DNA of 34,906 nucleotides from an uncultured euryarchaeote (GCA_937897365.1 CALCOP010000155.1:1-34906); one strand, 5' to 3'. Positions 1 to 8,206 are shown, numbered from the stretch's first letter. Numbers and translations are program-made. Notes: a model not told the origin generated them from the sequence alone.

Positions 1-2163
1 AGAGATGTGCAACACATCATCGTACACACATCGCGTGTCAACGACGCCTCAGACAATTCATGGAACACCAATGGTGCAAATCATGATGTGAGTCATAAAT
101 ATGGATACGGAGTTATTGATGCCGGAGCAGCTGTTGCAATGGCAGAAACATGGATTTCTGTTGATGAAGAGACATATGTTTCATCTGGAACTCTTAACTG
201 CTTACAATGTGATATTCCTGATAACAGTCCAAACTTTGTTTCCGTAAACACGACGGTTACTGAACCAATTCGAGTAGAAAATGTGGATGTAATCGTCGAT
301 ATTACTCATGAATTTAGAGGGGATTTAGAAATGATATTGACAAGTCCTGATGGCACACGTAGTATTCTCAGCGAAAAGCATAGTGACGAAGGTCAAGATT
401 TCAGTAACTGGCGTTTTTCGACTGTTCACCACTGGGATGAGGACAGTCGCGGAGAATGGACGCTGACCGTCGAAGATCAGGGGAACAATGATGTTGGCTC
501 CCTTGACTCTTGGGAATTGATTGTCTATGGGACTGAAATCAATGTTGATACAGACGGTGATAATTTAACAAACTCCAACGAAACGGATATTTACGGAACC
601 GATCCTGAAGACTATGACACTGATGATGACACAATAAGCGATGGCGATGAAGTCCTCGTTTTTGGTACCAACCCGCTTCTCAGTGACACCGATGGTGATG
701 GATTGTCAGATGGAGTTGAAATCAATGTCAACGGAACTGACCCGTTGGACAACGATACAGATGGTGATTTGTTACTCGATGGAGAAGAGGTCTTACTCTA
801 TGGTACAAATCCATTGATACCCGACCCAGATGCGGATATCGACAATTTCTACTGGTTCGAGGATTGTAACGATACAAATGCGCAAATCTACCCCGGTGCT
901 GAAGAAATTTTGAATGGAGTGGATGACAACTGTGATGGACATTGGGATGAGAGTTTCAATGAAACTGATTCCGATGAGGATGGACTTTCAGATTTTGCAG
1001 AGTTCCATATCTATGGGACCAACCTCTCCCTCTCTGACACCGATGGAGATTTCCTAAGTGATGGAGATGAAATACTGATTCTCTTAACCGACCCTCTTGT
1101 CAAAGATAATGATTCTGATATGGACGGTTATTATTGGTTTGAGGACTGTAATGATACGAATGCCAGTATTGCTCCAAATATCGAAGAATTGCTGGACGGT
1201 ATCGATAACAATTGTGATGGCCTTATCGATGAAATTTTCAACGGAACCGATACAGACGAGGACGGTTTACTCGACCTTGAGGAATTTCTCGAAATTGGAA
1301 CAGATCCGTTTGATGCAGACACTGATGATGATGGTTTGACCGATGGAATAGAAGTATTATCCACCTTTACCAATCCATTTGTCCCTGACCTTGATGAAGA
1401 TCAAGATGGTTTTCGTTGGTTCTTGGATTGTAACGACAACGATTCAACTCAATCTCCGAACGCTGTAGAAATTTGGAACGGATTGGACGACGATTGCGAT
1501 AATTCAATCGATGAAGATGTTGAACGTGCAAGCCTGATAACGCCGATGCCGTTGTTGGCAGAAGTTAACCTCAACGCCACCAATGATTCACTTGAACTAT
1601 CTGTTTCACTCAACCTTGATTCTGATTCTATTGAGCGACTCAATATCACAGTCCAGTGGTATCGAAATCAGACCATGGTCGCTCAAGGACAAACGTTTTC
1701 TGAACAACCCCATAATTGCCAGCAACCCCTCAATGATTTTTCAATCGAGCTCTGCAATCTCAACGGAACCGTCGGGCCTTACGAGATCAGAGCAGTCGTG
1801 TTCGATGATGTAGGTTTCATTGAAGTAAAATGGTCAGTAACATACACTGTTTGGCAACCACCCGTTGTTGAACAAGATGAGGAAACAATCATCCAATCCA
1901 ATGAAAACGAGGAAGGCGTCGCTCTTCCTGAGAATCTACTGGTATGGGTCTTAGCAGGAATTGTCGTCATTCTAAGTGGAATCTTGGTCATGACTCGTCG
2001 ACAAAATGCACGTCCAATACAGCCAAACCGGCCAAAACAAGCCCCTGCAACATTTATTCCTTCACAGAAATATTCGAATGTACCGTCAGCACCTGACTTT
2101 TCCAAAATGGGAGAATATGTACCGCCCTCAAATAACGAATGGGACACGAACCGATGGAAGTAG
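1..2163 (+). CDS. Kexin-like subtilase, C-terminal part, with P domain, thrombospondin-3/MopE repeats and C-terminal membrane anchor (5' truncated)
   Basis: The reading frame is open at the window edge, so the N-terminus and catalytic Asp/His/Ser lie upstream. The first residues (RDVQHIIVHTS, then GYGVIDAGAAVAMA) match the end of the S8 catalytic domain of proprotein convertases. Counting from the GTG at 7, residues 80-175 resemble the P/Homo B domain, with RGDLEMILTSPDGT and a closing WELIVYG. Residues 179-510 hold thrombospondin type 3-like repeats (DTDGDGLSDG type) interleaved with three MopE-like metal-binding motifs (DCND...DDNCDG) at about 286-311, 380-405 and 474-499. A hydrophobic segment at 640-662 is followed by a basic, Pro/Asn-rich tail of about 56 residues. 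I infer a cell-surface, calcium-dependent protease anchored in the membrane. Its substrate is unknown. It converges on the next gene with stop codons directly abutting. Confidence 0.88.
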   Translation, partial: RDVQHIIVHTSRVNDASDNSWNTNGANHDVSHKYGYGVIDAGAAVAMAETWISVDEETYVSSGTLNCLQCDIPDNSPNFVSVNTTVTEPIRVENVDVIVDITHEFRGDLEMILTSPDGTRSILSEKHSDEGQDFSNWRFSTVHHWDEDSRGEWTLTVEDQGNNDVGSLDSWELIVYGTEINVDTDGDNLTNSNETDIYGTDPEDYDTDDDTISDGDEVLVFGTNPLLSDTDGDGLSDGVEINVNGTDPLDNDTDGDLLLDGEEVLLYGTNPLIPDPDADIDNFYWFEDCNDTNAQIYPGAEEILNGVDDNCDGHWDESFNETDSDEDGLSDFAEFHIYGTNLSLSDTDGDFLSDGDEILILLTDPLVKDNDSDMDGYYWFEDCNDTNASIAPNIEELLDGIDNNCDGLIDEIFNGTDTDEDGLLDLEEFLEIGTDPFDADTDDDGLTDGIEVLSTFTNPFVPDLDEDQDGFRWFLDCNDNDSTQSPNAVEIWNGLDDDCDNSIDEDVERASLITPMPLLAEVNLNATNDSLELSVSLNLDSDSIERLNITVQWYRNQTMVAQGQTFSEQPHNCQQPLNDFSIELCNLNGTVGPYEIRAVVFDDVGFIEVKWSVTYTVWQPPVVEQDEETIIQSNENEEGVALPENLLVWVLAGIVVILSGILVMTRRQNARPIQPNRPKQAPATFIPSQKYSNVPSAPDFSKMGEYVPPSNNEWDTNRWK
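541..1536 (+). repeat. Calcium-binding repeat array: thrombospondin type 3-like units and three MopE-like motifs
   Basis: This coding repeat block alternates Asp-rich DTDGDxLSDGxE units, each followed by xxxGTNPLxxD, with three longer units ending in DxxxGxDDNCDG. The alternation repeats with a period near 94 residues: the MopE-like motifs start at residues 286, 380 and 474. The regular period suggests duplication of a composite unit. Calcium binding is established for thrombospondin type 3 repeats and inferred here. Confidence 0.75.
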
Positions 2164-4332
2164 TTACAATCGATTGGAAATAATACTCCAACCTACCAAT
2201 CGGCCCTCTTCAGCGTCTGCAAGAAGATTCAGTTGATGGTGTTCATCGTTTTCGTCCCAAGAACGAGAGATGTCCATGGTTACCGCTCCGTCTCCTCCAT
2301 CGCCAATTTGTGAAAGAAGTGAACCAATGTCATTGCCGGGGACTGCGATTAAGTAACCAACTTGGACATCGTCTTGATACTCACCAGAGGATGTAAAAAA
2401 GCGGTCATTTCCAAACAAGACATTGTAGCGAGATGAATCAGAAAATCGTGATTCAAGTTTGGTGATATTGAGGGTTTTTGGAATTGAATCACGGTTGTAC
2501 GAAGTTGAATCCAAATCTCCTCTTTTATCATAAACGCAATTGTCTTCATTTGGCGTCCCAGTCAAATTAAATTGCACCCATCCTGCTTGTTCGTCCGCCG
2601 CCACCCATGAGAGATTCCATTGTGAAGATGTTGAGGAAATTTGCGTTGTTGTTCCGCGCCAAATGTAACCGTTTTCTTCCAAAGCACGAGATGCTCCCGG
2701 AGCAATAGAATTTGGCCAGTGGTCAAAGCACGAAAGAGCGTCTTCAAAGGTATGCTGGCGAAGTGTCGAATCGTCTGGCATGTGAAGGTCATATTCGCCC
2801 CATGTTTCTAATTCACTGCTTGAAGGACCCAAGAGATTCGCTTGGGGTTTAGAATCATAGGAAAGGCCAAGGTCGAGTTGTTTTTCTCCACGTTGAAGAG
2901 TGAGTTTGGAAAACGTATGGCGTAACTCTAATTCCCCTTCTGGCAATACATAGTCGTTGAGTAATTGCGAGGTAGGAGAACAGCCGGATTGACTCGTCTG
3001 TGATTCAGAAATTAACACGTCAACTGTTTGTTTCGCGGCCCAAGGATTACCCTCTTCAACCCACAGATTCATGGTAGCTGAGCCCAAACAATACGCCTCG
3101 ATATCATGATGGGTAGCAACGATTTTCCAAACCATCTCACCACCAAACTCATCATTTCCAATAACGCGCCAATCCCAGCCAAGGTTACTGCCTGTAGCGC
3201 CATTATCGATTAAATCATTTGCGAAAAGGTGCTGCAGTTCTACCGGTTGCATCATTAACGCAAGACCGGGTGCAAGGGTCTCAAGTCCACCGAGTAGGCC
3301 GCCTACACCATAACTCATGGTTGTTCCATGGTATTTACCAATTGGAGAAGGCAAGTCAAATCCCCAATCCAACTGCGTTGCTTTCGTATCCTGGTTTCGT
3401 AACTCTGTATATGTTGTTGAGGTCAAGTCTGCTGTTCCTGAACCTGTAATGGCTCCGAACTCACAAACAGTGCCAAGTGAAAGATGTCGATTGACTCGGA
3501 AGGGGTCAAGGGAATTGGTATTTACAGTTTCAACTGATAACCATTCAGCGCCCATACCACCGACAATGCGAACCGCTCCTCGTCGGTCATTTGACCCTTC
3601 ATTGACTAATTCACTCGTACCACCTTCAGTGATAGAAAGCCCACCTATTCCACCAAAATCAATTGAAATCTTACAGATGTCGTCCTCAGTTTCTAATTGA
3701 TCCATAACCAATTCAACAAAACCCTCTGTAGCGATAAAGGTCGCTAAACCATCATTATCGCCATTGATTTCGTATTGCATACTGTCGCCATAACGTAACG
3801 ATTCAGCAGTAAAAGAATCGAGCTGGTTGCCAAGATAGTAATATCCGCCGGCGCCAAGGATGATGAGGGTGAGAAGTACTGCAGCAACCTGGGGTCTGCG
3901 AACAATATCAAGAAGCGTTGCTGGCCCATCGCTCACCGACTTTTTCTTTTCTTTCGGTTGGGTTTTCTTAGAGACCTTTGCAGGCTCTAAATCCATGATT
4001 TCGGCATCGAGAATCTCAGCATCAAGGACTTTGGATTCAGTTGGAGATTTTTGTTGCTCGACAATTTCAACGGTTTCAGAAGGCGTTATCGTTTCTTCAT
4101 CCTCGAGGGAAAGAACGATTTCCGATTTCGATTCCAGAACTGGTGTTTTCTCAGGCTCGGAGTCTGAGAGGAGGGTTTCTTCTTCGGGCAATCCAACCTC
4201 TTTATTTGTAAGGCCCGATTCAAGAAGACGTTCAACAAGATCTGACTTCTTGCCGGAGGTTGGTAAATCGTTGAGGATGCAAAGCGCTTTGAGTTTCGCA
4301 ACCGTCAAAGTCGATGTTTGCTCACCCGACAT
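2164..4332 (-). CDS. Single-pass membrane protein with N-terminal SAP domain and large extracytoplasmic region
   Basis: The 722-residue protein begins with a SAP-like helix-extension-helix, residues about 10-40 (LTVAKLKALCILNDLPTSGK, then KSDLVERLLESG). An acidic, low-complexity linker and a Lys-rich stretch follow (120-132). A single membrane segment lies at 148-167 (VAAVLLTLIILGAGGYYYLG). The remaining 550 residues are Gly/Ser/Asp/Asn-rich, few in Cys, and look like an exported beta-rich region that I do not recognise. SAP domains usually bind DNA, and the positive residues before the membrane segment predict that this end is cytoplasmic. The ATG at 4332 is preceded by GAGGG six bases upstream. 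Its stop abuts the stop of the convergent protease gene with no bases between. Confidence 0.85.
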   Translation of the reverse strand: MSGEQTSTLTVAKLKALCILNDLPTSGKKSDLVERLLESGLTNKEVGLPEEETLLSDSEPEKTPVLESKSEIVLSLEDEETITPSETVEIVEQQKSPTESKVLDAEILDAEIMDLEPAKVSKKTQPKEKKKSVSDGPATLLDIVRRPQVAAVLLTLIILGAGGYYYLGNQLDSFTAESLRYGDSMQYEINGDNDGLATFIATEGFVELVMDQLETEDDICKISIDFGGIGGLSITEGGTSELVNEGSNDRRGAVRIVGGMGAEWLSVETVNTNSLDPFRVNRHLSLGTVCEFGAITGSGTADLTSTTYTELRNQDTKATQLDWGFDLPSPIGKYHGTTMSYGVGGLLGGLETLAPGLALMMQPVELQHLFANDLIDNGATGSNLGWDWRVIGNDEFGGEMVWKIVATHHDIEAYCLGSATMNLWVEEGNPWAAKQTVDVLISESQTSQSGCSPTSQLLNDYVLPEGELELRHTFSKLTLQRGEKQLDLGLSYDSKPQANLLGPSSSELETWGEYDLHMPDDSTLRQHTFEDALSCFDHWPNSIAPGASRALEENGYIWRGTTTQISSTSSQWNLSWVAADEQAGWVQFNLTGTPNEDNCVYDKRGDLDSTSYNRDSIPKTLNITKLESRFSDSSRYNVLFGNDRFFTSSGEYQDDVQVGYLIAVPGNDIGSLLSQIGDGGDGAVTMDISRSWDENDEHHQLNLLADAEEGRLVGWSIISNRL
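4213..4305 (-). other. SAP-like DNA-binding domain in a membrane protein
   Basis: The segment carries the SAP signature: hydrophobic positions in a first helix (VAKLKALCIL), the turn DLPTSGKKSDL, and a second helix (VERLLESG). SAP folds bind AT-rich DNA in known proteins. DNA binding here is inferred. Confidence 0.7.
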
Positions 4333-4429
4333 TCCAAACCCTCATACATGCCTGTCGGCATCCCCTTTCAAGTATGACCCTCCATGCATGCTCCAAAGTG
4401 CAGGTTTTTACAACTCTTGAGACAGGGGA

Positions 4430-5488
4430 TTAGCCCTCATACGGAACATATGAACCTTCAGAGTTTTGCACATAAACGGTCTGCTCATAACTACCATCTG
4501 GTAATTTTTTGTAGAAATATCCGCCTTCAGCCGGTTCAAATGTTGCTTCAGAAGTTGGAGGTGATGGTGCAGTGACCGTATCCATTTCCTGTGACGGTTG
4601 TTCAACAGTAGTTTGCTGTTGTTCGGGAGGAGTGGATGGGGCTGGAGGGCCTGTTGGACCTGGTGCGGGGGGCCCGGTTGGACCAGGTGCAGGAGGACCT
4701 GTTGGACCAGGTGCGGGAGGGCCGCTTGGACCGGCTGCAACCCGAGCATCGGTAAGTGATGCCAAGACCTTCTGTTCAGTAGATTCATGTCCATTTTCAA
4801 GAATCTGTTTTACATGAGCCCCATGTTTTTGTGCCCCTATAAAGGCAAAAGCAGAGAGTGAGAGACAGATTAAACCGAATATTCCACCAATGACTTGGTT
4901 AGGCCAAACCTTGCCTTTAACTGTCATGTCGTTGTTGAATGTACCGTCAACCTCGCCGCTGGTTTCATTATAGTACTGGATGATTATACAATACTGACCC
5001 GGATCGACTGAGAACTTGAAGGTGTACTCCTCGCCTTCAATCAAGTCACCTATCGTTTGATACTGGTATGCGTGATTCCCTCCAAGTCTGGCTTCTTCTG
5101 TGAATATACCAAGATTCTGCTGACAGTTATTCATCTTGATAACATATGCGTTTATACTCGTGTTGGAATATGTTGGAGGGTTTACAGCAGTAACGTCGAG
5201 ATGGAGAGGTACATCAAACAAATCATCACCAGCCAGTGAAGGCCCCCACACAAGACCAATGTCCTTTTCTGTCGAATCTGTGAAATCATCGTAATCGGCA
5301 CTGAAAGGCATTGGGAAGAGGGCGAAAGTAAACATCAAAACAGCAATACCAAGCCATAGAAATACATTCCAGCGTGACTTTTTTAATTCATCTTTTCGCT
5401 GGTCAAGCGTCATCGGTTCTTCGGCTTCTTCTTGAGAAGAATCTATGGAATTTTCTTCCTCGTCCGCCACTACACCCGTATCGGTCAT
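4430..5488 (-). CDS. Two-TM membrane protein with extracytoplasmic beta-type domain and Pro/Gly octapeptide-repeat tail
   Basis: Residues 1-38 are acidic, then TM1 spans 41-63 and TM2 spans 199-219. The loop between them (64-198) is predicted outside. It has two cysteines (122 and 167), a possible disulfide, and beta-strand-like sequence such as EYTFKFSVDPGQYCIIIQYY. After TM2 comes a cytoplasmic tail with four copies of a GPTGPPAP-like octapeptide (253-284) and an aromatic C-terminus (GGYFYKKLPDGSYEQTVYVQ). I recognise no family. The TM / Cys-paired beta domain / TM / tail layout is shared with the proteins at 20884-21924 and 21934-22548. The ATG at 5488 is about 70 bases from the divergent RimK-like gene. 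Confidence 0.8.
   Translation of the reverse strand: MTDTGVVADEEENSIDSSQEEAEEPMTLDQRKDELKKSRWNVFLWLGIAVLMFTFALFPMPFSADYDDFTDSTEKDIGLVWGPSLAGDDLFDVPLHLDVTAVNPPTYSNTSINAYVIKMNNCQQNLGIFTEEARLGGNHAYQYQTIGDLIEGEEYTFKFSVDPGQYCIIIQYYNETSGEVDGTFNNDMTVKGKVWPNQVIGGIFGLICLSLSAFAFIGAQKHGAHVKQILENGHESTEQKVLASLTDARVAAGPSGPPAPGPTGPPAPGPTGPPAPGPTGPPAPSTPPEQQQTTVEQPSQEMDTVTAPSPPTSEATFEPAEGGYFYKKLPDGSYEQTVYVQNSEGSYVPYEG
4637..4732 (-). repeat. 24-bp coding tandem repeat encoding GPTGPPAP octapeptides
   Basis: About four copies of a 24-base GC-rich unit encode GPSGPPAP, then GPTGPPAP three times. The spacing of glycines is not Gly-X-Y throughout, so this is not a collagen triple-helix repeat. Copy number may vary between strains by slippage. 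Confidence 0.85.
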
Positions 5489-5557
5489 GTTAACCCCGAT
5501 TTCAAGCGAGCACTTGAAAGGCGCGACGGTTTCTCGACGAGCATGGAGGAGTCTGGG

Positions 5558-6784
5558 ATGAATCGCGACGAGGGGGCCGACAAAGTTGTCGACCTCCGCT
5601 TAGCAATTCTCTCTCGAGGACCACGCCTTTACAGCACAAGGAGGTTGGTTGAAGAGGCAAAGAAAAGGGGACTCAGCCCCTATGTTGCCGATCCAATGAA
5701 GTTCTCACTCTTCGTTGCTGACGGTCGCATCGACATACTTCATAACGGCGAACCGTTCAGTTATGATGCGGTTATTCCCCGAATTGGACATTCAATCACG
5801 AAACATGGGGTAGCGGTCTTGAGGCACCTTGAACAATTGGGCATTTGGACTGCAAATACCGGGGCTGGTATTCTGAAAAGTCGGGACAAACTCCATGCAT
5901 CACAGATTTTAGCAAGAAATCGTATACCTGTTCCGCGAACGACGTATGTTCGTGACATCATCGATGTTGAAACGGCTGTGGATTTTGTCGGAGGATTGCC
6001 AGTTGTGATTAAAGTCACACAGGGCACTCAAGGTCAAGGCGTGTTTTTACGACATACAATACGTGAGGCTCGTAACCTTGTTCAAGGATTGTTACTTACA
6101 GGTCGTTCAATTTTAATTCAAGAGTACATTGCTGAGTCACACGGAAAGGATATTCGGGCCTTGGTGGTTGGAGACAGAGTTGTTGCAAGCATGCGTAGGC
6201 GTGCACGTGGCCGAGAATTTCGCAGCAACTACCACTTGAATGGAACTGTTGAAAACGTTGATCTGCCAAAAGAATTTGAAGAGGCGGCATGTCGTGCTGC
6301 ACGTGTTCTCGGCCTGCATGTTGCCGGAGTAGACCTACTTGAATCGACCAATGGACCCTTGGTTTTGGAAGTCAATTCCTCTCCTGGACTTGAAGGAATT
6401 GAGAAAGCAAGTGGAGTCAATGTTGCTGGAGAAATTATCGACTATGTGACCAGTGAAACCGCTTTCTCTGAAGTTGACCTTGACCAGTTACTTCGAACCG
6501 TGCCCGGAGCAGGCGTACTTTCCCTGCAGATTCGAAACCATCCTGTGTTGGTCGGACAACCTCTTGCGAGATTATTCAAACCAAATGTCGAAATCCCCGT
6601 TTTCGCACTGTCACGTGACAACAGCTTACTGTGGAACCCCAGTGATGAACTGCAATTACGTTACGAAGATGTTCTCATCTGTTATGGTGAACTCACTGAA
6701 TTGAGAAGTTCCCTACGCCAGGCAATGCTTGAAGTCCCTCAGCAAGCGTTTGATATCCCTTCATCCGAAGAAACGAATGCTTGA
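5558..6784 (+). CDS. RimK-family ATP-grasp amino-acid ligase with C-terminal RCK_C-like domain
   Basis: Residues 14-305 align by eye with E. coli RimK along its length: AILSRGPRLYSTRRLVEEA, YDAVIPRIGHSITKHG, KSRDKLHASQILAR, KVTQGTQGQGV, ILIQEYIAESHGKDIRALVV, FRSNYHLNG, VLEVNSSPGLEGIE. The family joins amino acids (often Glu) to a carboxylate at ATP cost. RimK itself modifies ribosomal protein bS6, which archaea lack, so the substrate here is unknown; cofactor or carrier-protein ligases (CofF, MptN, LysX types) are relatives. Residues 311-390 form an extension resembling the RCK_C ligand domain of K+ channel regulators (HPVLVGQPLARLF, PSDELQLRYEDVLICYG). I chose ATG 5558, which has GGAGG eight bases upstream; ATG 5543 is in frame. 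Longer versions would run into the divergent gene. Confidence 0.88.
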   Translation: MNRDEGADKVVDLRLAILSRGPRLYSTRRLVEEAKKRGLSPYVADPMKFSLFVADGRIDILHNGEPFSYDAVIPRIGHSITKHGVAVLRHLEQLGIWTANTGAGILKSRDKLHASQILARNRIPVPRTTYVRDIIDVETAVDFVGGLPVVIKVTQGTQGQGVFLRHTIREARNLVQGLLLTGRSILIQEYIAESHGKDIRALVVGDRVVASMRRRARGREFRSNYHLNGTVENVDLPKEFEEAACRAARVLGLHVAGVDLLESTNGPLVLEVNSSPGLEGIEKASGVNVAGEIIDYVTSETAFSEVDLDQLLRTVPGAGVLSLQIRNHPVLVGQPLARLFKPNVEIPVFALSRDNSLLWNPSDELQLRYEDVLICYGELTELRSSLRQAMLEVPQQAFDIPSSEETNA

Positions 6785-6819
6785 CTCGGCGATGGAAAAA
6801 AGGGGTATTACTCGAATCC

Positions 6820-7024
6820 TCAAACGATAGAACGCGCGGTGGTTTGATATGGTAGTCCGTCTTCTTCCCTCTTGCTCTACGGAGCACGGGATGCACACTC
6901 GCCCTAGGCGGGAGGCGGTGAACGCCAATGAATATGCGGAGAAGAGAGGAGCGAAATCGCAAGGCTTTGAGGCCAAGCCAAATGCGGCTTAACAACGCCT
7001 CAGTGGCGCTTCCACCGCGTTTGA
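6820..7024 (+). ncRNA. Candidate structured RNA or structured leader before xerA
   Basis: By hand count 6841-7020 is 57% G+C, while the next 60 bases are 38%. The outer ends can pair: TCAAAC (6820-6825) with GTTTGA (7019-7024), and CGCGGTGG (6835-6842) with CCACCGCG (7012-7019). Inside are several local hairpins: TGCTC(TACG)GAGCA at 6873-6886, with a stable c(UACG)g loop; CGCC/GGCG at 6900-6910; GGCG/CGCC at 6914-6926; AAGCC/GGCTT at 6975-6990; and CGCC/GGCG at 6996-7008. The segment overlaps the first 32 codons of the longest xerA reading, which are Arg-rich and unlike the family. It could be an independent RNA, a 5' leader, or coincidence. AGTCCG near the 5' end and CGGCTTA near the 3' end recall RNase P helix P4, but other universal RNase P bases are absent. 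Confidence 0.3.
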
Positions 7025-8022
7025 CACACATGCAAAATCTGCCCTGGTTTGAATGCTATATGCAGACCTTAAAAGCTGAAAATAAATCACAAAATACTCA
7101 GAAATCTTATGCCAGCGGACTTCGTGCTTTGATTGAGACTACGCTACCGAATGAAAATGTCCTTTCCGAAAGAGATTATCAAGAAATGACGGTCTTCGAA
7201 CTCGCAGAAAGAATGGAACCACTCAACGGCAGAATTGATCGATGGACGCACGGACTTTCCGATCTCCGTCCTACGACATATAACGCTCGCCTCGCAGCCG
7301 CACGTCATTTATTGAAATGGTTGGGGCATAGGTGGCCAGACCATTTGGTTCGGGCACGAACTGGAAAGCGACTTCCCCGAACTTTGAATCGAAGAGAAAT
7401 GACAATGGTTTTGGAAGCTTCTGCGAAAAGTGAAGACCCCGTTGCATCAATCGTGGTTACTATGATGCTCGACACGGGTTTGCGTGTGAGTGAAGTTTGT
7501 AATCTCAACCGAAATGACATCGACCTCGAGGATGGCTCTGCTCGTGTCTACGGCGGCAAGGGTGACAAGGATCGATTGGTACTCTTTACTCGGCGAACGC
7601 TTGAGCGAATCCATGCATGGATTCCCATTCGCGATGCTCGCGTGCGAGATGATGATTTTGCTTTCCTTTTGAATTCCGCTGGAAGACGCCTCCAACCTCG
7701 TGGAGTCCAACGATTGATGGACTCACTTGCCCAAGATGCTGGCCTTCCAAAAGGCAAATTGACACCTCACGTTTTGCGTCACAATTTTGCTACGGGACTC
7801 TTGGAAAGAGGAGCGGACTTAGTGACCATTCAACGACTACTCGGCCATTCGAGCATAGCAACGACGCGAGTATATCTTGAGATATCAGACCAAACATTGC
7901 GTGAAGTCTATCACCGAGCTCAAGCAACTCGCGAAACGCTTGAATCGGCTGCAGCACGTCCAGAAGATGAGCAGGAACTCATTGATACGACACCTTCAAC
8001 CAGTTCCATTGGAATCGAGTGA
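6928..8022 (+). CDS. xerA: XerA-type tyrosine recombinase
   Basis: This is a complete phage-integrase-family recombinase of the XerC/D/archaeal XerA type, which resolves chromosome dimers at a dif site. An N-terminal SAM-like core-binding domain occupies about 38-135 (SQNTQKSYASGLRALIE). The catalytic domain has all expected residues: Arg186 (DTGLRVSEV), Lys211 (GGKGDKDR), His281 and Arg284 (HVLRHNFATG), His307 (LLGHSS) and the Tyr316 nucleophile (TRVYLEIS). The first 35 residues are Arg-rich and not family-like. Met35 at 7030 is a plausible true start, because family homology begins right after it. ATG 6928 has GGAGG at 6911-6915, a rather long 12 bases away. No integrase-linked mobile genes or att sites are visible nearby, which supports a housekeeping role. 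A T-rich terminator follows. Confidence 0.9.
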   Translation: MNMRRREERNRKALRPSQMRLNNASVALPPRLTHMQNLPWFECYMQTLKAENKSQNTQKSYASGLRALIETTLPNENVLSERDYQEMTVFELAERMEPLNGRIDRWTHGLSDLRPTTYNARLAAARHLLKWLGHRWPDHLVRARTGKRLPRTLNRREMTMVLEASAKSEDPVASIVVTMMLDTGLRVSEVCNLNRNDIDLEDGSARVYGGKGDKDRLVLFTRRTLERIHAWIPIRDARVRDDDFAFLLNSAGRRLQPRGVQRLMDSLAQDAGLPKGKLTPHVLRHNFATGLLERGADLVTIQRLLGHSSIATTRVYLEISDQTLREVYHRAQATRETLESAAARPEDEQELIDTTPSTSSIGIE

Positions 8023-8023
8023 G

Positions 8024-8206
8024 TCACTTTCGCTTTTTTTTCTGCTTTTTTATTGTTGCAGGGCCCGTCCATTCACGATGAGGGACGATTTCTTGACCGT
8101 TGTGGCCTTCAATTGGACAAAATTTTCCCGAGCGGCAACGCGAGCACTTCTCTTTTGAAGGCATCTCGACCGTTTTTCGTAAACGACCATACTTACGCCT
8201 TGGCAT
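8024..8206 (-). CDS. Possible small basic Cys-motif protein
   Basis: A 60-residue frame from ATG 8206 begins MPRRKYGRLRK, contains CSRCRSGKFCPIEGHNG (three Cys in a CxxCx4C arrangement plus a His), and ends KKQKKKRK. It is the only Cys-motif frame in the 225-base gap between xerA and the HhH protein. A longer start at 8272 would overlap the upstream gene by 25 bases. The spacing suggests a possible small metal-binding or nucleic-acid-binding protein, but I recognise no family. No good ribosome site precedes it, and its Lys tail comes from the antisense of the xerA terminator, so it may be spurious. Confidence 0.35.
   Translation of the reverse strand: MPRRKYGRLRKTVEMPSKEKCSRCRSGKFCPIEGHNGQEIVPHREWTGPATIKKQKKKRK
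8034..8051 (+). terminator. T-rich terminator of xerA
   Basis: A run of eight T (8034-8041), then CTGC, then six T (8046-8051), starts 12 bases after the xerA stop codon. Oligo-T tracts are the usual archaeal termination signal. On the other strand the same bases encode the Lys-rich C-terminus of the small reading frame at 8024-8206. Confidence 0.6.

Noticed and set aside
4637..4732. Collagen-like triple-helix repeat
   Set aside because: The unit is eight residues long, so glycine is not at every third position.
6785..6830. tRNA gene
   Set aside because: An ATTCGA-like T-loop string is present, but no acceptor stem, anticodon arm or T stem could be drawn.
6835..7019. RNase P RNA
   Set aside because: AGTCCG and CGGCTTA lie in the right order for helix P4, but the universal GGAAAG and ACAGAA bases and the specificity domain are missing, and the segment is too short for a euryarchaeal RNase P RNA. 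Kept only as a structured RNA candidate.
6928..8022. Integrated mobile element driven by the tyrosine recombinase
   Set aside because: No attachment-site repeats, tRNA target or phage/plasmid genes surround it; housekeeping XerA is the simpler reading.
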